Positions 1-8,000 of a DNA stretch of 32,150 nt are shown piece after piece; position 1 is the stretch's first letter, and the number at the start of each line of letters is the position of its first letter. Source of the stretch: Vibrio sinensis (GTDB lineage Bacteria; Pseudomonadota; Gammaproteobacteria; Enterobacterales; Vibrionaceae); assembly GCF_003605645.1 (NCBI RefSeq), contig NZ_QVMU01000025.1, positions 150 to 32,299 on the forward strand. The letters run 5' to 3'. Below the pieces are notes generated by a model that was given only the letters and a program-made list of their open reading frames with translations, was not told where the DNA came from and did not search any database. The position numbers and the translations under genes were made by a program.

Positions 1-17
1 AAAATGAAACACAAAAA

Positions 18-91
18 GGCGCCTTGGCAGAGTGGCTATGCAGCGGATTGCAAATCCGTGGACCTCGGTTCGACTCCGGGAGGCGCCTCCA
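18..91 (+). tRNA. tRNA-Cys (GCA anticodon)
   Basis: A 74-nt cloverleaf including an encoded CCA. The acceptor arms GGCGCCT (18-24) and AGGCGCC (81-87) pair fully. The anticodon stem-loop reads GGATTGCAAATCC, giving anticodon GCA. The T-arm has the usual GGTTCGACTCC. It lies 27 bp before tRNA-Gly on the same strand and probably shares its transcript. Confidence 0.97.
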
Positions 92-118
92 TTCTCTTCT
101 TAAGAAGATTGAATGTCT

Positions 119-194
119 GCGACACTAGCTCAGTTGGTAGAGCGCAACCTTGCCAAGGTTGAGGTCATCGGTTCGAACCCGATGTGTCGCTCCA
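119..194 (+). tRNA. tRNA-Gly (GCC anticodon)
   Basis: A 76-nt cloverleaf with encoded CCA. The acceptor arms GCGACAC and GTGTCGC pair, the anticodon loop CTTGCCAAG gives GCC, and the T-loop is GGTTCGAACCC. It follows tRNA-Cys and is followed 6 nt later by an intrinsic terminator, so the two tRNAs look like the end of one operon. Any promoter lies mostly outside the left edge. Confidence 0.97.
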
Positions 195-200
195 AATTTT

Positions 201-222
201 AAGCCCCTGGTTGGGGCTTTTC
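201..222 (+). terminator. Intrinsic terminator of the tRNA operon
   Basis: A 7-bp stem AAGCCCC/GGGGCTT (201-207 with 213-219) with a 5-nt loop, followed by a short T-run. It sits 6 nt after the tRNA-Gly CCA end. Confidence 0.85.
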
Positions 223-286
223 GCATTTTTACCCATCTAGCTTTTTCATCGTTATAAATGTACATAAAGAATGCTAAGTTACCGTG

Positions 287-724
287 TTAGGTTGAACATG
301 GATCTGCTCTGCCTTGGGTCTCATCGTGACGGTTTTGGGTTTTATCTATGGTTTGTTTGATTTTTTCCCAGTTTGCTTTTTTGAACCAACGAAGTTTTTC
401 AGCTCCATCTTTCCCGACTAGAATTGCAGTATGACTTCCTTCTTTAATGCCATAAAGAAGATACATCGCTTTTAAATCAAACTCATGTTTTACCCATGCA
501 GGTATAGTATAACCGTCTTCAGTGATGACAAGGGTGATGACATCGCGGTCCATCATTTCACAGTCGTTCTTGAGAGTCTCGAGCAGAAATTGCTTTACAT
601 GTTCATCTATCGTTGGTGCAAAATAAATAACACTTCTATGAGCCCAGGGTGAGTCATTTGACGGATAGCTATAAGCAGGAAAGGAGGTTGCGAATAATAA
701 ACTGATGATCAAAAATAACTTCAT
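287..724 (-). CDS. Secreted DUF4174-family protein
   Basis: A 145-residue protein with a clear N-terminal signal peptide (basic K2, hydrophobic 3-16, likely cleavage near residue 19-20), so it should be periplasmic or exported. The rest fits the small thioredoxin-like DUF4174 family: a beta-strand RSVIYFAP near residue 30, then an LVGKDG turn near 102-107, which is the family's most recognisable motif, and an ID segment near 126. No CxxC redox motif is present, and no function is established for this family. The start is supported by a strong GGAGGGG ribosome site 6-8 nt upstream. It stands alone between the tRNA terminator and the divergent ygbA-like gene. Confidence 0.75.
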   Translation of the reverse strand: MKLFLIISLLFATSFPAYSYPSNDSPWAHRSVIYFAPTIDEHVKQFLLETLKNDCEMMDRDVITLVITEDGYTIPAWVKHEFDLKAMYLLYGIKEGSHTAILVGKDGAEKLRWFKKANWEKIKQTIDKTQNRHDETQGRADPCST

Positions 725-890
725 AATGGCCCCTCCAAATGATCAATCTTCTATACGATAATTGTAGTGGCAAGAGTTAAAAAAATCGGTGCTTGAGTTA
801 TTTTAGTTATGCATGTGCATTTCTGTAGTTAATCGAGTATCGAAAAGTATGCTTTCGATGTAACACATCGGGCCAGTGATAGGAACAAAT

Positions 891-1283
891 ATGATGAATG
901 CTCAAAGTGATCTGTTAACGGGCAAATTAGAGGCTGAGTTTCGTACGTTAGCGGCAATGATAGGCATTTATTGCCGCGCGCATCATCAGCAAGGTTCGTT
1001 GTGTGAAGAGTGCAAGGCGTTACTCGACTATGCAGAGATGCGTTTAGACAGATGTCCGTATGGGCAGCAAAAGCCGACATGCAATCGTTGCCCGATTCAT
1101 TGTTATAAGCCTGAGCCTAAAGCTCGGATGAAAGAGATTATGCGTTATTCTGGACCAAGAATGCTGTTGCCTCATCCTATATTGGCAATTCGACACTTAA
1201 TTCATGAGCGCAGGGAAATAGTAGCCGTGCCTGAAACGAATCAGTCGAGTCGTCATCTACGCAAGACTAATCGGTCGCAATAA
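891..1283 (+). CDS. YgbA-family ('nitrous oxide-stimulated promoter') Cys-rich protein
   Basis: A 130-residue basic, Cys-rich cytosolic protein. Seven cysteines (28, 38, 41, 55, 64, 67, 71 from this start) include CxxC pairs and a CNRCPIHC block, as in E. coli YgbA (YgbA_NO family). Such an arrangement suggests metal or Fe-S binding. The E. coli gene is induced by nitric oxide under NsrR; the biochemical role is unknown to me. ATG 891 was preferred over an upstream GTG at 876 because AGGA at 881-884 sits 6 nt before it. The stop is 2 nt from the end of the convergent Crp-type regulator, so the two transcripts must overlap. A possible NsrR-like site (ATGCAT/GTGCATTT) lies at 809-822. Confidence 0.82.
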   Translation: MMNAQSDLLTGKLEAEFRTLAAMIGIYCRAHHQQGSLCEECKALLDYAEMRLDRCPYGQQKPTCNRCPIHCYKPEPKARMKEIMRYSGPRMLLPHPILAIRHLIHERREIVAVPETNQSSRHLRKTNRSQ

Positions 1284-1285
1284 AA

Positions 1286-1972
1286 CTAACCTATCTCAAT
1301 AGTCGTATTGAGCACATTTAGACGAATTCGTAATTTCTCAATATCAATAAGGTGAATCGAACCACGTTCAATACTGATTTCATTACAGAGCTCCAACATC
1401 TTTAATGTTTCATTAAGCCGTGGTCTCGAGATACCAGTGATGGTGCTTAGTTGCTTTTGTGAAGCATTGACCTTGGTATAGCTTCCCTGCACCTGTTTGG
1501 TTAAACGTGCTATTTCAAGTAGGCTGAAAACGACACGTGTGTGTCTATCATGCAAAGAGGTCACTTGTGCAAGTAACCATTGTTGTTGAGTCTTTACTGT
1601 GGCGTGGTAAAGCCATTTGTAAATCATCGGATCTTGCTTGGCTAAAATGTCGATTTTATCCTTTGGAAAACAGATCGCTTCGACGGGTTCAAGCTCTTCG
1701 ATGGTTGCATGTATAGATAAAGGTTGGTGGATCATGAGACTTCCCAGCCAAGAACCTTCACCAAAAATGCCTGAATTCATGGTATTGGCGCTATCGCAAC
1801 CAAATGCAATGCAAGCGATACCTTTTTTGATGTACATAACGCTAACCGCTTTTTTTTTGCTGTTAGAGCTATCTTGCAACGGGTTAATACGAATAGCACA
1901 GTTCAATAGAGCCTCTTTAGTATGATCTGCTAGATCGCAAGGCCAGGTAATTTGTTGATGAAAGCTGTTCAA
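1286..1972 (-). CDS. Crp/Fnr-family transcriptional regulator
   Basis: A 228-residue protein with a cupin-like cNMP-binding fold (about 15-125), a long dimer helix (about 126-160) and a C-terminal Crp-type winged helix (about 165-220). The recognition helix is in ASQKQLSTITGISRPRLNE. The phosphate-binding cassette is degenerate: the usual GE(L/I)-x-RxS pattern of cAMP receptors is replaced around GEGSWLGSLMIHQPLS, so cAMP is probably not the ligand. There is no N-terminal Cys cluster of the Fnr type. The first available start is TTG at 1972 with a poor ribosome site. The next in-frame ATG (residue 46) would remove part of the beta-barrel, so the TTG is likelier. Its targets are unknown; proximity to ygbA may be coincidental. 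Confidence 0.82.
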   Translation of the reverse strand: MNSFHQQITWPCDLADHTKEALLNCAIRINPLQDSSNSKKKAVSVMYIKKGIACIAFGCDSANTMNSGIFGEGSWLGSLMIHQPLSIHATIEELEPVEAICFPKDKIDILAKQDPMIYKWLYHATVKTQQQWLLAQVTSLHDRHTRVVFSLLEIARLTKQVQGSYTKVNASQKQLSTITGISRPRLNETLKMLELCNEISIERGSIHLIDIEKLRIRLNVLNTTIEIG

Positions 1973-2039
1973 TTCGTATTTCTGCGTTGTTTTATATTAA
2001 CCTTATTTTATAACTTAGCCCGTCTTTGAATCAATGATA

Positions 2040-3245
2040 TCAGTCAAAAGCTTTAGCCGGTTTTGAACAAAAAGCCTGCATACAGGTCTTCAGAAATTGA
2101 TCCGCAGGCATGGGTTTATTGAAGTAGTAACCTTGCAAGCTATTACATCCTAATTTTGCCAGCATTTTAGCTTGTAGCTGGGTTTCAATTCCCTCTGCGA
2201 CTAGTTTTAAATTAAGGCTTTTACCTAATCCAATAATGCACTGTAATGCCGCGAAATGTTTTTGGCTGTTAGACATGCGCTCAATAAATAAGCGGTCAAT
2301 TTTTAGTTCACTAAAAGGACTATTAATTAATTGGCTGATAGAGGAATAACCAGTCCCAAAATCATCAATGGAAAGACTGACACCACGCATTCGAAGACGA
2401 CTAGTATTATCAAGCGAGCGTGCGAGATCTTCTGTAATTTCAACTTCCGTGACTTCTAGCGTGAGTTTGTTCGCGGGAAAGCGCGCTTCTTCAAGAGTTT
2501 GCAATACTTTATCGGCAAAATCATCTTGTTCGATGTCTGATGGTGAAATGTTGATCGAAACAGAAATAGGTGCCCCTGCTTGGTGCCATTTTACGGCTTC
2601 TTCAATACTATAGCGCAACATTTTACAGCTCAACGCATAACTTAAGCCTTGAGAAATTACGATGGGGAGAAACTTGTCAGGAGTGATTAACCCTAGTTCT
2701 GGATGACGCCATCGAACGAGAGCTTCCGCACCTAATAATGCACCAGTACGAGCACAATAGTGCCCTTGGAAAAAGGGTTCGAACTCATCATGTAAGAGCG
2801 CTTGGCGAACTTGATCTGGGTTTACTTCAATATTTTCTTTAGGTGCTTGTTGAATTTTGAGCTGGCTTTGTTCCCACTGGTGGATAACCTGTGCTAACGC
2901 TTCTTTACTGACTGGTTTGCTAATACGAGTGATGGGCTCAAAACCGTAGGAGTGAGACATATCAATAACAGCAGCTTGTACGTCGTTAGTTACGCTACTA
3001 GTGATGACCAATAATGGGCGGTGTTGTGTTTTTGCAATGTGACGAATAAATTCTACGCCATCCATATCCGGCATGTACAAGTCGCAGAATATAATATCAG
3101 GTGTGATGGTTTTCAGGATCTCTACAGCTTGCTTACCATTATTCGCAACATGGATACCAGCTGTAACGAGTGTACTTAATAACTTATGTAAGATAGTGGC
3201 ATGAAAATGGTCATCTTCGATGATTAGGACGTTTTTTAACTGCAT
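2040..3245 (-). CDS. REC-EAL response regulator, c-di-GMP phosphodiesterase (RocR/VieA-like)
   Basis: A 401-residue cytosolic protein: receiver domain 1-125 (acidic pair D11-D12, phospho-acceptor D55 in CDLYMPDMDG, K110 of the SKP motif) and EAL domain about 145-395. The EAL motif GAEALVRW is intact with E174. The metal-binding LEVTEVE, the DDFGTGYSS loop and the EGIE motif are also present, so hydrolysis of cyclic di-GMP to pGpG is expected. V. cholerae VieA has in addition a C-terminal HTH domain. This protein ends after EAL, as does Pseudomonas RocR, so it should act only through c-di-GMP. Its ATG overlaps the stop of the upstream REC-TPR gene by one base (TAATG), indicating translational coupling. 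The divergent kinase at 5060 is the likely phosphodonor. Confidence 0.92.
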   Translation of the reverse strand: MQLKNVLIIEDDHFHATILHKLLSTLVTAGIHVANNGKQAVEILKTITPDIIFCDLYMPDMDGVEFIRHIAKTQHRPLLVITSSVTNDVQAAVIDMSHSYGFEPITRISKPVSKEALAQVIHQWEQSQLKIQQAPKENIEVNPDQVRQALLHDEFEPFFQGHYCARTGALLGAEALVRWRHPELGLITPDKFLPIVISQGLSYALSCKMLRYSIEEAVKWHQAGAPISVSINISPSDIEQDDFADKVLQTLEEARFPANKLTLEVTEVEITEDLARSLDNTSRLRMRGVSLSIDDFGTGYSSISQLINSPFSELKIDRLFIERMSNSQKHFAALQCIIGLGKSLNLKLVAEGIETQLQAKMLAKLGCNSLQGYYFNKPMPADQFLKTCMQAFCSKPAKAFD

Positions 3246-4969
3246 TAATTCACCGCCATTGTCTCTGTGATCTGAAGATCTGAGTGTTGAAGTTGTTGTG
3301 CCAAGTTATTGCAAGCCGAAACATATATCTTTGATTGAATATATCGAGTGTTACGTAGTTGTTCTTTACAGAATAAGGCTAGACGAAGTACTTGGGTGCT
3401 ATTCCAGCCATGAGGCCATGCCTGAGTCAGAACCTGTAATGTAATCAAACAAATTTGTGAGTCAAAAACGTTGTTTGCAACGGCCTTGCTTACTAACTGT
3501 GCCGCTTTTTGATACTCTTTTTCATCAAAATACGCTTTGGCTTTTTCTTTCACCCGCTTAGTGTGACTGTATGTCGTTTCTATCTTATTTCTAAACTGCT
3601 TAAAGTAGTTATAGCGAGCGTACGCAGCTAAGGTATCTGTCTCATTTCTTAGTCTTTGAACTACCTGAGCGTTAGCTTGTTTATAGCGTACAATGTCATG
3701 AGTGCAGAATGCCGCTTTCGCAAATTCAATTGATTCATATAAATCAATCTCCCGTTCGGAGTTTTCTTGGCAAAGCATCAAATACTCTTTGAAATACTCA
3801 CGACTCTTATGAAAATCATTTTTTAAGTGATGAATACGACAAAATAGTAGTAACTCAATTCCTTTGTATTCATCTCGAGTAAATTTTCGTCGCCAATGTT
3901 CGACAGATTTTGAAATGGACATTAGATAGCTCTCTCTGGTTTCCTCCAGAGAAAATTGTGCCAAATCAGTAGTGAGCGCGGCGGCGAGCATATAAGGCGT
4001 CGGCGTATCTCTGAATGAGTGTTTAACCTCTGAAATGAGTCCCTTGCAAGCGGCTAATGCACTTTCTAATTCAAACGACGCGATACAATAGTCGATTTGC
4101 TTGTGATGACGAGAAATCACCTTTGGCGAAATCTTCAATGCGATTTCAATCTCTTGAATCGCTTTGCTGTATTGATGTTGAGCGGCATAGATATCACCAC
4201 AACATTCGGTCGCTTGAGCCGCTTTAAATGGATCCGTTTTGACCGCTGACGCGAATTTCAGTGCTTGGGTAAAGTTTCGCTGCTGGTACTCAATTTGAGC
4301 CAACATAAGAAAAACCGTTGATTTTTCGCCTGAATCTTTCAAGTTATTTAAAATCAGGCGTGCTTCATCGAGCTGTTCGGTCGCTATTAAACATTGTGCT
4401 TTGAGAATTTGTGAACGGACGATGATATCTTCACTGCGAAAAAAAGCTTCATCAATACTCTTGATTGCCGCTTCATACTGATGATCACCCATTAACTTGA
4501 GTGTTTCTTTAAGGGCTCGCTTTTTACTTGAAAACTGAGGGAGTCGTTGACGTAAAGTGGCGTAATTTAGTGGCTTAAGTAAATAACCATCGGGTTGAAG
4601 TTCCATAAAACCGCGAACAACTTCGGGTGTTGAATCTCCAGTCACAATGATTTTGATACAGTCGGGCCCAAGTAGACCGCGAGTGTCTAGCTCATCGATT
4701 AATTGGAATCCGTTGGCTTTCATGCCGAGGTTATAGTCAAAAAAGACCATGGAATATTGGGTGTTGGAACACTTGATTAGCGCTTCGCGAGCATCTTGGG
4801 CAAAGTCGATTGCATTCGCAGAATAGCCAAGTTTAAGGAGCATACCTTTTGCGGCAGTACGGTACATAGGACTATCGTCGATGATTAAAATCATGCGTTG
4901 TGATTCAGAGTGTTCGGTGTGCATCCAACAATTAATATAGAGACTCAAGAGGGCGCCATTATTTTCCAT
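3245..4969 (-). CDS. REC-TPR response regulator (VieB-like)
   Basis: A 574-residue cytosolic protein. An N-terminal receiver domain (about 26-150) has the acidic pair D31-D32, phospho-acceptor D78 in FFDYNLG, a conserved T in IIVTGD, and K in LLKPLN. The remainder (about 155-560) is helical with TPR-like repeats, for example segments around YEAAIKSIDEAFF, QYSKAIQEIEIALK and YQKAAQLVSKA. There is no DNA-binding or enzymatic output domain. V. cholerae VieB has this architecture and is reported to inhibit the kinase VieS, so a modulatory protein-protein role is inferred here. The start is uncertain: ATG 4969, 4924 or 4894 are possible, none with a good ribosome site. The receiver begins right at the last one. 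It is first in a two-gene operon with the REC-EAL gene. Confidence 0.88.
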   Translation of the reverse strand: MENNGALLSLYINCWMHTEHSESQRMILIIDDSPMYRTAAKGMLLKLGYSANAIDFAQDAREALIKCSNTQYSMVFFDYNLGMKANGFQLIDELDTRGLLGPDCIKIIVTGDSTPEVVRGFMELQPDGYLLKPLNYATLRQRLPQFSSKKRALKETLKLMGDHQYEAAIKSIDEAFFRSEDIIVRSQILKAQCLIATEQLDEARLILNNLKDSGEKSTVFLMLAQIEYQQRNFTQALKFASAVKTDPFKAAQATECCGDIYAAQHQYSKAIQEIEIALKISPKVISRHHKQIDYCIASFELESALAACKGLISEVKHSFRDTPTPYMLAAALTTDLAQFSLEETRESYLMSISKSVEHWRRKFTRDEYKGIELLLFCRIHHLKNDFHKSREYFKEYLMLCQENSEREIDLYESIEFAKAAFCTHDIVRYKQANAQVVQRLRNETDTLAAYARYNYFKQFRNKIETTYSHTKRVKEKAKAYFDEKEYQKAAQLVSKAVANNVFDSQICLITLQVLTQAWPHGWNSTQVLRLALFCKEQLRNTRYIQSKIYVSACNNLAQQLQHSDLQITETMAVN

Positions 4970-4982
4970 TTTTATATCGAAG

Positions 4983-5002
4983 TCTGTTCCCTAAAGAACA
5001 GA
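4983..5002. promoter_or_regulatory. Inverted repeat in the divergent kinase/REC-TPR promoter region
   Basis: A perfect 7-bp inverted repeat TCTGTTC / GAACAGA with a 6-nt spacer, inside the 90-bp gap between the two divergent signalling transcripts. It looks like an operator for a dimeric regulator. It is not a LexA box: CTGT and ACAG are 10 nt apart rather than 8. The regulator is unknown. Confidence 0.4.
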
Positions 5003-5059
5003 AACCCGACTCTTGGAACCATATACTGAGCTCCTTATTATCTTTAGGGTTTTTCGTCC

Positions 5060-8000
5060 GTGCAAGCGATCGGTGTGCGTCAAATTGTTGTGAAATTTCT
5101 GGTTGTTTTTGGTGTATTTTTAGTTGCATTTTCTAGTGTGGCGCACGCGAGTTCTAAAACGGCTGTGATTGGCATTCCGGTAAGTGGTGTCGGTCAAAAT
5201 CAATACCCTGATAATGACAGTATGAATCGTTTCGAACTATTTTTGGAACGTTACTGGGAAGTTTGGGCTGAACGCTATGGCTATGAAGTCACCGTTGTGC
5301 GTGCCCCTTATGAACGTTTGCTTCAGCAGTTGAAAGAGGGCAAGATTGATGCAATGTCAATTGGGGCCACATCCGCGAATAAACCTAATTATTTGTATAG
5401 TATTCCTATTGCCTACCTTGGTGCAGTACTTTACGAGCGAATAGGCGAACCTGTGAGTGGCTTGAAAGTAGCGCTCGACATTCCTACGCTTCTGTTTCCC
5501 AATAATTATAACTATGCTCAGAATTCAGCGTTTCACAATAGTAACCTTGAGGGATTGCTCGATGCTGCTTCATCGGTGAATTATATTTATTCATGGAACG
5601 AAGAAGCTTTAGAGCGACGTCTAAAAGAACTTAATCTTGATAGTCACTTTGCGATAGAAAAGCAGCCTCAAGGGATTCCACTGCGAGTGATGACAAATAT
5701 CGATAAACGAGACTTAATGTTCGATATCAATCGAGGTATTCGTACGATTTCTCGTGTGTTGATAGAAGACATTTGGCGCGATGTGAATCAAGATTTTGAT
5801 AACTCTATTGAGCTCGCTATTGGTCAGTATTACCGACGAATGTCTGAAGCCAATGAATGGTTATTGGTTGAAAAACCGATCATGACATACGCTTATATTG
5901 AACGTGGAGAAGAACCCTATTTTATCAGTGATGGATTTGAGTTGGAGGGATATACCATTGATGTGCTTAATCGCATATCAAGACGACTCGGAATTACTTT
6001 TGTCGGTGAACCGTATCGCTCATATCAAGAAGCATTAGATGCAGTTAAAAGCCATGATGTCGATATATTCCCAGGCGTTTTTCGTACCGAATCCCGCGCA
6101 ATTGATTTAGAGTTTACTCGCGATATTGATCAAACCGCAATTGCTGTGATCAGCTCTAAAGATTATACCTCTATTTCTCAATTATCAGGTTTGCGTATCG
6201 CACTGGTGCGTGGTCTGCATGAAAATGAAATTGTAGCGAATATTGTTCCTCAAAGTGCCTTAGTCTATTTAGATACAGCAGAAGCTGCAATTCAGGCGGT
6301 GGTGGATGGTCGCGCCGATGCATTCGTGGGTAAATTACTAAACAGTATTTATCTAGTTGATAAAAATAATCTTTTTGGCTTGCAGGTGAATATTGCCCAA
6401 GACGTAAAAGAAGAGTTGTGGCCACGTATTGCCCTAAGCAAACGCGAATCTCAATGGAAAGATTTCCTTAATTTGGGGATTCATGTTATCGGGGATAATT
6501 TTCAGCAAGAAATTGGGCAAAAGTGGCGTCGTGAAGTTGAGCAGAAGTATGAAGAACATCGACGTCAACGTATGTACCAAGAAGTTTTGTTTGTTGTTAT
6601 CGGTTTTGTCTTCGTTAGTTTAATTGTTTTATTTTTCTATCGACGCCAGCTTAAAAATCGCATGAAAGTACAACAGACCCTGGAACTCGCGTTGCAAGAG
6701 GCTGAAGAAGCGAGGTGTAGAGCAGAAGAACTCGCACTGGCAAAATCAGGCTTTTTGGCCAGAATGAGTCATGAAATCCGAACGCCAATGAATGGGATTT
6801 TGGGGATGGCAGAAGCAATGTCATTTACCAAGCTTGATAGAGAGCAAGAAGATTTGCTGTACACCCTGAATGGGTCTGCACGAAATTTAATGGCATTACT
6901 CAATGACGTTCTTGATTTCTCTAAGATGGATGCGGGTAAATTAACCTTAGAAAAGATCTCTTGTGATCTTGGAACCATATTAAATGGAGTCTCTGGTAAC
7001 TTCAAACATAAGGCGATAACTAAAGGTTTGTCGCTAAATACTCGCTTGGATTCCAACTTAGTTGCGAATTACTATTGTGATTCAACGCGTTTGATGCAGG
7101 TCTTAAATAATTTGATCTCTAATTCGATCAAATTTACGGAACAAGGTTATGTCGAAGTAACCATCCAGCTTATTGCCGAGAATTACAAAGAAGAACATTT
7201 TGGTAACGGCTACGATTTACTCTGCTTCCAAGTACGAGATACCGGTATCGGAATAGCTAAAGATAAACTGGAAACGTTGTTTGATCCGTTTGTACAGGCT
7301 GATGGTGATATTACACGCCGATTTGGCGGTACCGGATTAGGCCTGAGTATCTGTAAAGAAATCATCGATGAAATGGGTGGTGAAATCAAAGTAAGTTCAG
7401 TACTTGGACATGGTAGTTTGTTTAATCTACTTTTACCCGTTGAACGAGTTCAGTTTGAACATGAGATTGAATCTGTCTCGCTGCATATCCCTCAATCCTT
7501 TACTTCGAGCGACTTAAGTACACTTAGAGTTTTATTTGCGGAAGATAATGAAGTTAACCGCAAAGTAATAGGGGGGCAGTTACGCCGATTAGGCGTACAG
7601 TTTGATAGTGCAGAAAACGGGGCGGTTGCATATCAGAAGTATCAGCAAAATCAGAATTATGATGTCGTACTGTCTGATTGCCATATGCCAGAGATGGATG
7701 GTTTCACTTTAGCGAAATTGATTTCTGAAGAGCGCCAAGATAGTCGACCATATTTGATAGCGATAACAGCCGATGCTTTGAGTGGTGCGGCTAAACGTTG
7801 TTTAAGTTCGGGGTTTGATGATTATATTTCCAAGCCTTGCCCACTTGACGTACTTGAAGCTAAGTTGCACGGTGTGGTTGCGATATCTACTCAACCCACA
7901 GAGAATGGTTTAGATTTAACAAATAACCCATTAATTCAGGATGATTTACGCTGGTTAGAAGACTTTGAATCAGAATGTGATAAAACGGATAGCCACAATA

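Noticed and set aside
829..1080. Minus-strand open frame of 83 codons opposite the YgbA-family gene
   Set aside because: It is a shadow of the plus-strand gene, which has strong family motifs and a ribosome site.
4985..5001. LexA (SOS) box between the signalling operons
   Set aside because: CTGT and ACAG are separated by 10 nt; LexA needs 8.
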